Source of the DNA: Psychrobacillus sp. OK028
GTDB taxonomy: Bacteria > Bacillota > Bacilli > Bacillales_A > Planococcaceae
DNA length: 64,000 bases
Direction: 5' to 3'
Assembly: GCF_900103605.1 (NCBI RefSeq)
Contig: NZ_FNHY01000011.1
Span: 1-64,000 of the forward strand
Shown here one piece after another: positions 24,849-32,894 of this stretch. Every line of letters starts with the position of its first letter. The first letter of the stretch is position 1. The notes beneath the pieces were generated by a model. That model was not told the origin of the DNA, did not search any database, and worked only from the letters and a program-made list of their open reading frames with translations. The position numbers and the translations under genes were made by a program.

Positions 24849-24953
24849 CATAATCGATCGATGAGGTGGAATAACCGATCGATGGAGTCGAATAACCGAT
24901 CAATGGACCGGAATAATCGATCGATGAGCCCCAATAATCGATCGACCACAAAA
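24849..24953 (+). repeat. 21-bp periodic array 2b (CGATCGAT core), five units
   Basis: Five units start at 24849, 24870, 24891, 24912 and 24933. Each begins with AATAAYCGATC (first unit CATAATCGATC) and has a variable tail of about 8 bases. The core contains the palindrome ATCGAT. The array ends six bases before the stop of the convergent CDF gene. Both strands give open heptad frames, but neither has translation signals. Confidence 0.88.
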
Positions 24954-24958
24954 ACAAC

Positions 24959-25843
24959 TTACTTTTCAGCAAACATGTCCATATTAGGTTCAATATGTAC
25001 CAATACCACGGAAAACGGCTTGACCTTCATAATTCGTTGTTCTATTTCCTCTGTGATGCGATGGCTATTGACCACATTCAAATTAGGATTCACAGTTACG
25101 GTAATATCGACAAACATCAAATTTCCATGCATTCTTGCTTTAAAGTCCGTTAACTCATCGACACCCTCGACATGCCTCACTATTGTAGAGAGGGATTCGG
25201 CTTCGTCCACATTAAAGCCATCAGACAATGTATAAGCAGCATCATGAAAAATAGTATAAGCGGTATAAATAATGATAATCCCAACTAAAAGGGCAGTTAT
25301 TCCATCTAAAAGTGGGAAGCCTAAAATAGATCCGACAATCCCGATAGTTGCACCGATACTGACTAATGCATCAGATCGATTATCATAAGCGGCAGCTTTT
25401 AAGGCAGCACTATTAATACGATTACTAAGCCGCAAATTATATCGATAGACAATGTACATGATAATAGCACTAAGGAGTCCAACAACTGCGGTTAAAAGTG
25501 AAGGAGTTTCCTTGATAGGGTTAGCAAGATGTTGTATCGCTTGAATAAGTACTTGGATTCCGATAAATGCCATAATGAATGCAGCAACGAGGGAAGCAAT
25601 GGTTTCTGCACGTAAATGTCCATATTGATGATGACTATCTGGTGGCTTTTGAGAAATACGCAGTCCGATTAGTATAGCGACAGAGGCAATGATATCTGTA
25701 AAATTATTTAGTCCATCTGCTTTTAAGGCCTCGGAGGAACCAACTATACCAATGGTTAGCTTAATTGTGCTTAATAACAGATAAATGGTAATACTTATCC
25801 AAGCACCTTTTTCCCCTTCACGTAAGTTTGTATATAGCTCCAC
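24959..25843 (-). CDS. mneS: Cation diffusion facilitator (MneS-like)
   Basis: A 294-residue CDF exporter with six membrane helices and a C-terminal cytosolic domain. The metal-site residues lie in ALKADGLNNFTDIIAS and the second half in YDNRSDALVSIGA, with HHQYGHLRAETIASL between. The sequence closely resembles B. subtilis MneS/YeaB, a manganese efflux pump, so Mn2+ is the likely substrate, though other divalent ions are possible. Starts with GTG after GAGG. Convergent with yhcZ. Confidence 0.85.
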   Translation of the reverse strand: MELYTNLREGEKGAWISITIYLLLSTIKLTIGIVGSSEALKADGLNNFTDIIASVAILIGLRISQKPPDSHHQYGHLRAETIASLVAAFIMAFIGIQVLIQAIQHLANPIKETPSLLTAVVGLLSAIIMYIVYRYNLRLSNRINSAALKAAAYDNRSDALVSIGATIGIVGSILGFPLLDGITALLVGIIIIYTAYTIFHDAAYTLSDGFNVDEAESLSTIVRHVEGVDELTDFKARMHGNLMFVDITVTVNPNLNVVNSHRITEEIEQRIMKVKPFSVVLVHIEPNMDMFAEK

Positions 25844-25876
25844 ATTGTTTCCTCATTTCAACAATTATAGACATAG

Positions 25877-25907
25877 GAAAACGACCCTCAGATGAGAGTC
25901 GTTTTTG
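25877..25907 (-). terminator. Terminator between yhdP-like and mneS
   Basis: Stem AAAACGACCCTCA / TGAGAGTCGTTTT with short loop, lying between two minus-strand genes. Confidence 0.75.
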
Positions 25908-25923
25908 TTATCTATAATGGATT

Positions 25924-27261
25924 TTATTGTTCTTCTATAGGTTCAGGTTCTTCAACAGGCGGCTCACTTTTAATGATCTCTAAGTATTGAATATGATGCC
26001 CATCAATCTCTTTTATCATGAACTCAAAGCCTTGTTCTAGAATTTTTTCACCTTTTACGGTTTCATAGCTTTTGGTCATAAACCAACCGCCTATAGTATC
26101 TATATCCTCTTCGTCGATATCTATACTTAGTAAGTCGTTTACGTTTTCGATTAACATTTTCGCATCGACAATATAATGATTCTCCGCTAACTTTTGAACT
26201 TCTGGAAGTTCATCGGTATCGAACTCATCCCGAATATCGCCTACGATTTCTTCGATAATATCTTCAATAGTTACAAGTCCAGATGTTCCACCGTATTCAT
26301 CCATTAAGATTGCCATATGGATACGTTCACGTTGAATCTTAAGTAATAGATCGGCGATTGGCATATTCTCAATAACACGGATAATCGGTTGCATATAATC
26401 ACTTACTGGAGTGGTTGCATTTGTAGGATCTTTAATATATGCGGTTAATAAGTTTTTCATATTAACAAGTCCAATAATATGGTCTTTATCTCCATCAGTT
26501 ACCGGATATCTCGTAAACTGCTCGACTCCGATAAGTTGAAATACTTCATCTAACGTAAAATCTTTATCGATTGAAGTTATCTCTGTACGTGGAACCATTA
26601 TTTCTTTGGCAATGCGATCATCAAATTCGAAAATCTTATTTACGTATTTGTACTCGGCTTGGTTGATCTCTCCGCCTTTGAAACTTTCGGAAAGAATCAT
26701 ACGAAGCTCTTCTTCGGAATGGGCTACCTCTGACTCTGATACCGCATCTAAACCAAATACTTTAGTTGCTAAGAATCGTGCGGAACCATTCATCCCATGA
26801 ATTACTGGATACATAAGTTTATCAAAAATGATAAGCGATTTTGCTACTGCTAATGTAATCTGTTCGGATCTTTGAATGGCGAATGTCTTTGGTGTTAACT
26901 CTCCTACAACTACATGAATATATGTTACAAGAGAGAATGCAATAATAAATGAAAGTAAAGAGGCAACACTCTCTGGGAGCTCAAAATAATTAAATGCCGG
27001 ATGTAGAATCCGTTCTATTGTCGGTTCTCCGAGCCAACCTAGCCCTAAAGCTGTTATGGTTATTCCAAGCTGACATGCAGAAAGATATTCATCCAAATTG
27101 GAAACTACTTTTTTGGCATTTATCGCCTTAGTGTTCCCTTCAGCTATAAGCTGATCAATTCTTGTAGTTCTTACTTTTACAATTGCAAACTCACTCGCAA
27201 CGAAAAATGCAGTGAATGCGATTAAGACAGCAAATGCTGTCAATCGTATGGCTATGTCCAA
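25924..27261 (-). CDS. CNNM/CorC transporter-associated protein (YhdP/MpfA-like)
   Basis: A 445-residue membrane protein: a DUF21/CNNM domain of four helices (residues 1-190), a CBS pair (about 205-330; PRTEITSIDKDF and LVNMKNLLTAYI) and a CorC/HlyC C-terminal domain (IGGWFMTKSYETVKGE). Orthologues such as MpfA export magnesium or protect from it. The start is TTG at 27261 with only a weak ribosome site. A strong AGGAGG lies 49 bases upstream, before a short ORF and a hairpin, so initiation may be coupled to that ORF. Confidence 0.9.
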   Translation of the reverse strand: MDIAIRLTAFAVLIAFTAFFVASEFAIVKVRTTRIDQLIAEGNTKAINAKKVVSNLDEYLSACQLGITITALGLGWLGEPTIERILHPAFNYFELPESVASLLSFIIAFSLVTYIHVVVGELTPKTFAIQRSEQITLAVAKSLIIFDKLMYPVIHGMNGSARFLATKVFGLDAVSESEVAHSEEELRMILSESFKGGEINQAEYKYVNKIFEFDDRIAKEIMVPRTEITSIDKDFTLDEVFQLIGVEQFTRYPVTDGDKDHIIGLVNMKNLLTAYIKDPTNATTPVSDYMQPIIRVIENMPIADLLLKIQRERIHMAILMDEYGGTSGLVTIEDIIEEIVGDIRDEFDTDELPEVQKLAENHYIVDAKMLIENVNDLLSIDIDEEDIDTIGGWFMTKSYETVKGEKILEQGFEFMIKEIDGHHIQYLEIIKSEPPVEEPEPIEEQ

Positions 27262-27265
27262 ATAA

Positions 27266-27304
27266 TTACTTTGTCCCTAACCCAAATGAGGGGTAAGACA
27301 AAGT
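27266..27304 (-). promoter_or_regulatory. Putative leader ORF and hairpin before the CNNM/CorC gene
   Basis: On the minus strand, AGGAGG (27315-27310) is followed after 8 bases by TTG at 27301. It opens an 11-codon frame, MSYPSFGLGTK, with a TAA at 27268-27266, five bases... upstream of the TTG of the large gene at 27261. The ORF overlaps a hairpin with arms ACTTTGTC and GACAAAGT (27268-27304). The ORF could drive re-initiation or sense ions through translation. Only the sequence layout supports this. Confidence 0.5.
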
Positions 27305-27484
27305 GTACACCTCCTGTTTTCTAAAAAATAGTTTATACGTTTAATAATAAAATATATAAAATGAAATTACAAATCTTTCTACTTTAAATACATATATTCG
27401 ATTATCAATTTTTACAAAAGCTTAATATCACTGCAATGAAGAATATTAGATAATAGAGATTAATATAATTATGGGAGGTTCTTG

Positions 27485-28642
27485 ATGAAAAATAAGTATA
27501 TAGAAATATTAAAAGCATCTACTAAGCTAGGTTTAACATCCTTTGGAGGACCAGCTGCCCATATAGGGTATTTTCGTGATGAGTATGTGGAAAAGAGAAA
27601 ATGGCTAGATGACAAATTGTACGCAGATATCGTTGCATTATGCCAGTTTTTACCTGGTCCAGCCTCCTCCCAAGTGGGGATTTCAATTGGTTTATTAAGA
27701 GGAGGAATATTAGGAGGTATTATTTCTTGGCTAGGCTTTACGATGCCATCTGTAATACTTTTAATGCTATTTGCTGCAGTTATTTCGAGTTCAGGTTCTT
27801 TTGATAGTGGATGGATTCAAGGTTTAAAAATAGTGGCTGTAGCTGTTGTAGCGCATGCGTTAATTGGAATGCAAAAAACATTGGCACCAGATCGTATAAG
27901 AATTTCTATTGCCATAGCATGCGCTATACTCACGTTGCTTATTCCTACTGCGATTGGACAAATAGTAATTATTGTTGCTGCAGGCGTTTTTGGTTATATT
28001 TATTTTAAAAATGAAACAATAGAGGCTGCTCCAGAGATGAAGCTTAGCTTTGGGAAAAAGACGGGAATAATTAGCTGGAGTCTGTTTTTTCTGTTGCTCG
28101 TTTTAGTACCTTTGTTAAAGCCTTTTGTACAATCTGTCTATTACACTATTTTCGATACATATTATCGAGTTGGATCGATTGTCTTTGGTGGCGGGCATGT
28201 TGTATTACCAATGCTGCAAAGAGAGGTAGATGTATCTGCAGATATGTTCCTCACAGGGTACGGAGCGGCACAGGCAGTACCTGGTCCATTATTCACAATT
28301 GCTGGGTTTTTAGGACAAATAACTGCTGGTACAGGTGGAGCTTTATTAGCTGTGTTTGCCATGTTTTTACCATCCTTTTTGTTGGTCATTGGGACACTGC
28401 CATTTTGGTCTATTATTCGTTCTAAAAAAGGGATTCAAGCTGCATTAAAAGGCGTTAATGCAGCGGTTGTAGGAATACTTCTAGCGGCACTTTACGATCC
28501 AGTATTCACGAGTGCTGTGAAGAGTCCGATTGATTTTGTTATTGTATTAGTGACATTTACTCTTTTAGTAGTCTACAAATTAGCACCATTTAAAGTAGTA
28601 ATCGTTAGTGTTTTGTTAGGTGCAATTGTTCATGCTTTATAA
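27485..28642 (+). CDS. Chromate transporter ChrA-like (two-domain)
   Basis: A 385-residue membrane protein of the CHR family with two homologous halves, each opening with the family motif: LGLTSFGGPAAHIGYFRDEY in the first half and VGSIVFGGGHVVLPMLQREV in the second. About ten hydrophobic segments. Long-chain CHR proteins export chromate in proton symport or antiport, but many act on unknown anions. ATG at 27485 with GGGAGG six bases upstream. Divergent from the CNNM/CorC gene. Confidence 0.9.
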   Translation: MKNKYIEILKASTKLGLTSFGGPAAHIGYFRDEYVEKRKWLDDKLYADIVALCQFLPGPASSQVGISIGLLRGGILGGIISWLGFTMPSVILLMLFAAVISSSGSFDSGWIQGLKIVAVAVVAHALIGMQKTLAPDRIRISIAIACAILTLLIPTAIGQIVIIVAAGVFGYIYFKNETIEAAPEMKLSFGKKTGIISWSLFFLLLVLVPLLKPFVQSVYYTIFDTYYRVGSIVFGGGHVVLPMLQREVDVSADMFLTGYGAAQAVPGPLFTIAGFLGQITAGTGGALLAVFAMFLPSFLLVIGTLPFWSIIRSKKGIQAALKGVNAAVVGILLAALYDPVFTSAVKSPIDFVIVLVTFTLLVVYKLAPFKVVIVSVLLGAIVHAL

Positions 28643-28656
28643 AAATTCAAAAAGTA

Positions 28657-28686
28657 TTGACAATTAAATTTTCAGTATGCTACTGT
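28657..28686 (+). promoter_or_regulatory. Promoter of the bmrCD leader
   Basis: A perfect -35 TTGACA at 28657-28662, and 18 bases later TACTGT at 28681-28686 with TGC before it, an extended -10. It lies directly upstream of the leader peptide. Confidence 0.6.
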
Positions 28687-28711
28687 TAATATACACAAAA
28701 AAATGGAAATG

Positions 28712-28875
28712 GAGGTATGACAAAATGATTCGTTTAAAAGTTAAAGCTAATAATACAATAAGTTTTTCATACCTACCATTAGACCGGAAATGATTTAATA
28801 ACAGACATTTACGTATTCGTATTGTATTGTCTACTATTAAAGCGCATTACCTCTAGTTGGGTAATGCGCTTTTTT
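28712..28875 (+). promoter_or_regulatory. Transcription attenuator of the bmrCD-like operon
   Basis: The terminator is AAAGCGCATTACC / GGGTAATGCGCTTT with a T run at 28839-28875. Alternative pairings are visible: GAGGTA at the leader ribosome site (28712-28717) with TACCTC of the terminator left arm (28848-28853), or AGGTATG (28713-28719) with CATACCT in the leader ORF (28768-28774), and AATACAATA (28752-28760) with TATTGTATT (28820-28828). A ribosome stalled on the leader ORF would shift the balance. Confidence 0.6.
28725..28793 (+). CDS. Leader peptide 1, 22 codons (BmrB analogue)
   Basis: A short frame with GGAGG nine bases before its ATG. The product starts MIRLKVKANNT and ends LPLDRK. 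It lies between a promoter and a strong intrinsic terminator and precedes an ABC multidrug pair, the position of the BmrB leader of B. subtilis bmrCD, which works by ribosome-mediated attenuation. The sequence overlapping its ribosome site (AGGTATG) can pair with CATACCT inside the ORF. It is probably a regulatory peptide, not a functional protein. Confidence 0.65.
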   Translation: MIRLKVKANNTISFSYLPLDRK

Positions 28876-28928
28876 ACGTCTTTTTATTTCCATATTTTGG
28901 TGTGAAAATTCAAAAAGGAGTGTAGGAT

Positions 28929-28985
28929 ATGAAAATTCAACGGAAAAAGCAAATTTTAATGAAGGAATCTCTTGAAGGTGGATAG
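28929..28985 (+). CDS. Leader peptide 2, 18 codons
   Basis: A second small frame after the attenuator, with AAGGAG eight bases before ATG. The product MKIQRKKQILMKESLEGG is basic then acidic. It ends 42 bases before bmrC. It may couple translation into the transporter genes or be a remnant. Not recognised. Confidence 0.45.
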   Translation: MKIQRKKQILMKESLEGG

Positions 28986-29027
28986 CTAAGAAGTACAGTG
29001 TAGAAAGAAGAAATGAGGGATTAGACA

Positions 29028-30770
29028 ATGTTTTCTGTTTTATTTAAATTGAAATGGTTTTTTAAAGATCATTGGAAGCGTTATACAGTAGCAGTTAGTA
29101 TATTAATAATTGCTAGTGCATTTGAGGTTTTACCACCCTGGTTAGTTGGTGAAGCAATCGATTCCATAACAACGGGTGCAATGACAAAAGAGTCGTTAAT
29201 GCAATATGTTCTTTATTTTGTGGGAATAATTTTTGTAGGTTATGCACTAAATTTTATTTGGCAATACCAATTATTTGGTGGCTCGATAACGATTGAGCGT
29301 ATATTACGTTCGAAGTTAAACTTGAAATTTTTGAATATGACACCTACATTTTATGAAAAAAATCGTACGGGAGATTTAATGGCCCGTGCAACAAATGATT
29401 TAAATGCGGTAGCAACAACAGCAGGATTTGGAATTATGACATTGATCGATTCAACGATGTATATGGCAGCACTTATACTTGCAATGGGCTTTATCATTTC
29501 ATGGAAGCTTACTTTTTTTGCAATATTACCAATACCTATTTTAGCATTTATCATGCAATATCTTGGAAAGATTATTCACGAAAAGTATATGGTTGCACAG
29601 GATGCATTTGGTGATTTAAATGACCGAGTTTTAGAATCTGTTGCTGGAGTTCGTGTTATTCGCGCATATGTCCAGGAAAGAGCGGAAGAACAAAAATTCG
29701 CCGATATGAGCGAAGAGGTTTATGAAAAAAATATGGTCGTGGAACGAATTGATGCCCTTTTTGGACCGATTACTAAGGTCGGAACTGGTATTAGTTATGT
29801 CGTTGCCTTAGGTTACGGATCTTATTTAGTATCAAAGGGTGAAATGACGGTTGGAAATTTAATCACTTTTAACGTCTACTTAGGGATGGCGATTTGGCCG
29901 ATGTTTGCAATCGGTGAGCTTATCAATGTTATGCAACGTGGAAATGCCTCGCTTGATCGAGTGCAAGAAACATTAGACTACGACCAGGATGTAAAAGATC
30001 CTACTTCACCAGTACAGCTAAATAGTGTGAATTCTATTGGCTTCGAGGATGTTGGGTTCCAATACCCATTGTCTCAAGTAAAAAATTTGCAAAATATTCG
30101 AGTGAATTTACAGAAAGGTCAAACCTTAGGAATTGTAGGGAAAACCGGTTCTGGAAAAACTACCTTTATGAAGCAATTACTAAAGGAGTATCCAATTGGA
30201 GTGGGTCAGTTAACAATAGGCGATACGGCCATTTCAGCACAAACAAAAGATCAAGTACTAGAATGGATTGGTTATGTTCCACAGGACCACGTGCTGTTTT
30301 CTAGAACGATTCGCCAAAATATTCTTTTTGGTAAAGAGGATGCAACGGAGGATGAGCTAGAAGAAGCAATTCGTTTAGCACATTTCCAGCAAGATTTAAT
30401 GAATTTACCAATGGGCTTAGAAACGTTAGTTGGAGAAAAAGGGGTATCCTTATCTGGTGGTCAAAAACAACGTGTATCTATAGCACGTGCACTTATTAAG
30501 AACCCAGAAATTTTACTGTTAGATGATTCTCTTTCAGCAGTAGACGCAAAAACAGAGGCTAAAATTATCGAAAATATTCAAAATGAACGTAGTGGAAAGA
30601 CAACAATTATTACGACGCATCGATTATCAGGTATCCAGCATGCGGACCATATTATCGTATTAGATGAAGGTCTCATTGTAGAGGAAGGCTCTCATGAAGA
30701 ACTTCTTGCACAAAATGGTTGGTACAAAGAACAATATGATCGTCAACAGCTTGAGGGGGTGTCGTCATGA
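29028..30770 (+). CDS. bmrC: ABC multidrug exporter subunit BmrC-like (YheI)
   Basis: A 580-residue half-transporter: six membrane helices (residues 1-310) and one nucleotide-binding domain. Walker A is GKTGSGKTT and the signature LSGGQKQR is canonical. Walker B reads LLLDDSLSAVD with Asp where the catalytic Glu should be, so one ATP site is degenerate, as in BmrC. It pairs with the next gene, which overlaps it by 4 bases. Likely exports drugs. Controlled by the attenuator upstream. Confidence 0.93.
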   Translation: MFSVLFKLKWFFKDHWKRYTVAVSILIIASAFEVLPPWLVGEAIDSITTGAMTKESLMQYVLYFVGIIFVGYALNFIWQYQLFGGSITIERILRSKLNLKFLNMTPTFYEKNRTGDLMARATNDLNAVATTAGFGIMTLIDSTMYMAALILAMGFIISWKLTFFAILPIPILAFIMQYLGKIIHEKYMVAQDAFGDLNDRVLESVAGVRVIRAYVQERAEEQKFADMSEEVYEKNMVVERIDALFGPITKVGTGISYVVALGYGSYLVSKGEMTVGNLITFNVYLGMAIWPMFAIGELINVMQRGNASLDRVQETLDYDQDVKDPTSPVQLNSVNSIGFEDVGFQYPLSQVKNLQNIRVNLQKGQTLGIVGKTGSGKTTFMKQLLKEYPIGVGQLTIGDTAISAQTKDQVLEWIGYVPQDHVLFSRTIRQNILFGKEDATEDELEEAIRLAHFQQDLMNLPMGLETLVGEKGVSLSGGQKQRVSIARALIKNPEILLLDDSLSAVDAKTEAKIIENIQNERSGKTTIITTHRLSGIQHADHIIVLDEGLIVEEGSHEELLAQNGWYKEQYDRQQLEGVSS

Positions 30771-32506
30771 GTACAGGAAAACGACTCTACCATTATGCGT
30801 TAATTTATAAAAAGCCAATTATTCTTGGTCTAATCTTTTTAACTATTGCAGTGTTCGCAGATTTAACTGGTCCATTCATTGCGAAGAAAATTATCGACGA
30901 CCATATTACCGAAGGAGCTATTAATCTTCAGCCTATATTAATGCTGTTGGCTGTTTACTTCGGCTTAGCGATTGTAACAGCAGTGTTTAGATATTTTATG
31001 TTTATCAATTTACAGATTGGTGCAAACCGAGTTGTGCAAAAGCTTCGAAATGATGTTTTTCAACATACGCAAACATTGCCAATACAGTATTTTGATAACC
31101 TACCAGCTGGAAAAGTTGTAGCACGTGTTACGAATGATACAGAAGCAATTCGTAACTTGTATGTGCAAGTACTTTCTCAGTTTGCCACAAGTATTATTTC
31201 AATTGCAGGGGTTTACGTCGCTTTGTTCATCTTAAATGTACAAATGGCTGCAATGGCATTATTTGTTGTTCCAATTGTGTATGTGTGGATGATTGCTTAT
31301 CGAAAATATGCATCCAAATATAATCATATTGTTCGAACAAAAATCGCTGACTTAAATGCCATGCTCAATGAATCCATTCAAGGGATGTCCATTATTCAAG
31401 CATTTAAACGCGAAAAGCAAATGGAGCACGAATTTGAGGAAATGAATGAAGAACATTATCGCTATCAGAAAAAGTTATTAACATTAGACTCAGCAACTTC
31501 ATTCAACTTGGTGAGTGTGCTCCGTACGATTATGTTTGTCATGTTCATCTGGTATTTTGGAAGCTTATCTCTAGAGCCAAATACTATTATTTCAGCAGGT
31601 ATGCTCTATGCATTTGTTGACTACACGACTCGATTATTTAACCCAATCACAGGGATAGTTAACCAGTTTTCGCAGTTGGAAAGATCCTTGGTTGCTGGAC
31701 AACGAGTGTTCCAATTACTTGATGAAACTGGAGAAGAAGTAAAAGACGAACGTATGAAGCGTTATGAAGGAAATGTAGAATTTAAAGATGTATCCTTTGC
31801 ATATAAAGCAGACGAATATGTTTTGAAGAATTTGAACTTTGTAGCAAATAAAGGAGAGACAGTGGCACTTGTAGGTCATACGGGATCTGGTAAAAGCTCT
31901 ATTATGAACCTGTTGTTCCGCTTCTATGATCCTTCAAAAGGCAAAATTCTAATAGATGGCACGGATATAACAGCTTTACCGAGACAAACGATTCGAGAAC
32001 ATATGGGCATTGTATTGCAGGATCCTTATTTGTTCTCAGGAACGATTGAATCCAATGTAAGCTTAAACGATCCACGTATTTCACGAGAGAAAGTAGAGGC
32101 AGCTTTAGAGGCTGTTGGTGGAGAACGTGTGTTGAAAAATCTAGAAAAAGGATTGGATGAACCGGTTATCGAGAAAGGGAGCACCTTATCATCTGGACAA
32201 AGACAACTCGTTTCTTTTGCTAGAGCTCTTGCTTTTGATCCGGCGATTTTAATATTAGATGAAGCGACTTCTAATATAGATACAGAAACCGAAGAGATTA
32301 TTCAACATGCAATGGACGTTTTGAAAAAAGGAAGAACGACATTTATTATTGCACATCGTCTTTCTACGATTAAAAATGCTGACCGCATTTTAGTACTAGA
32401 TCGTGGGGAAATTGTTGAAAGTGGAACTCATGATGAGTTATTGCAGTTGCAAGGTCGCTATGAACAAATGTATAAATTACAAGCAGGAGTGTCTCAGCAT
32501 GTGTAA
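30767..32506 (+). CDS. bmrD: ABC multidrug exporter subunit BmrD-like (YheH)
   Basis: A 579-residue half-transporter with six helices and an ATPase domain. Walker A GHTGSGKSS and Walker B ILDEATSNID are complete with catalytic Glu, but the signature is LSSGQRQL in place of LSGGQ. That non-standard signature faces the degenerate Walker B of BmrC, so the heterodimer has one active and one inactive ATP site, the known BmrCD arrangement. ATGA overlap with bmrC gives translational coupling. Confidence 0.93.
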   Translation: MSTGKRLYHYALIYKKPIILGLIFLTIAVFADLTGPFIAKKIIDDHITEGAINLQPILMLLAVYFGLAIVTAVFRYFMFINLQIGANRVVQKLRNDVFQHTQTLPIQYFDNLPAGKVVARVTNDTEAIRNLYVQVLSQFATSIISIAGVYVALFILNVQMAAMALFVVPIVYVWMIAYRKYASKYNHIVRTKIADLNAMLNESIQGMSIIQAFKREKQMEHEFEEMNEEHYRYQKKLLTLDSATSFNLVSVLRTIMFVMFIWYFGSLSLEPNTIISAGMLYAFVDYTTRLFNPITGIVNQFSQLERSLVAGQRVFQLLDETGEEVKDERMKRYEGNVEFKDVSFAYKADEYVLKNLNFVANKGETVALVGHTGSGKSSIMNLLFRFYDPSKGKILIDGTDITALPRQTIREHMGIVLQDPYLFSGTIESNVSLNDPRISREKVEAALEAVGGERVLKNLEKGLDEPVIEKGSTLSSGQRQLVSFARALAFDPAILILDEATSNIDTETEEIIQHAMDVLKKGRTTFIIAHRLSTIKNADRILVLDRGEIVESGTHDELLQLQGRYEQMYKLQAGVSQHV

Positions 32507-32530
32507 CACATGCGGGGATACTCCCTTTTT
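32487..32530 (+). terminator. Terminator overlapping the end of bmrD
   Basis: A long stem GGAGTGTC / GATACTCC with inner CATGTG / CACATG, followed by seven T. The left arm is inside the last codons of bmrD. Confidence 0.8.
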
Positions 32531-32627
32531 TTGTTCGCTTACTTATTGAACAATGTGTATTCGAGGATTGAGGGTTTCTGTAGCCTTCAATCTTCTTTTT
32601 GCAGTTAAAGTGTGGAATTAATTTCCT

Positions 32628-32732
32628 ATTCCAACTAGAGCTATGATTATTCCAACTAAAATGATTAAAATTCCAACTAGGCTAGTCATTTTTCCAACTA
32701 AAACGGTTAGAATTCCAACTAACACAATTTAC
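32628..32732 (+). repeat. 21-bp periodic array 3 (TTCCAACTA heads), five units
   Basis: TTCCAACTA occurs at 32629, 32650, 32671, 32692 and 32713, exactly every 21 bases. The remaining 12 bases of each unit vary. An open frame across it from 32643 gives heptads beginning Ile-Pro-Thr and then runs on to 32894, but it has no ribosome site and I regard it as a by-product of the array. It lies between the bmrD terminator and a DUF2935 gene. Confidence 0.88.
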
Positions 32733-32894
32733 CACCCTGATTGGAGCAGCGGGCAGCGACTCAAGCGGGAACAACACATGTTTTTGTGCCTTTATAGGGG
32801 ATATATGTTGAATGATACTCTTGACCCCATCGTTTGGAAATTATTTTGTGAAACGAATCATACAATGTTAGGGAGAAAACTTGGAGGTGGCTAG

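Noticed and set aside
24700-25235. Open frames on both strands over the arrays at 24759-24953
   Set aside because: Heptad repeats come from the 21-bp period in either strand; no start signals, and they overlap mneS.
32643-32894. 83-codon frame with Ile-Pro-Thr heptads
   Set aside because: It is the translation of the 21-bp array plus downstream DNA; no ribosome site, and the tail has no protein-like character.
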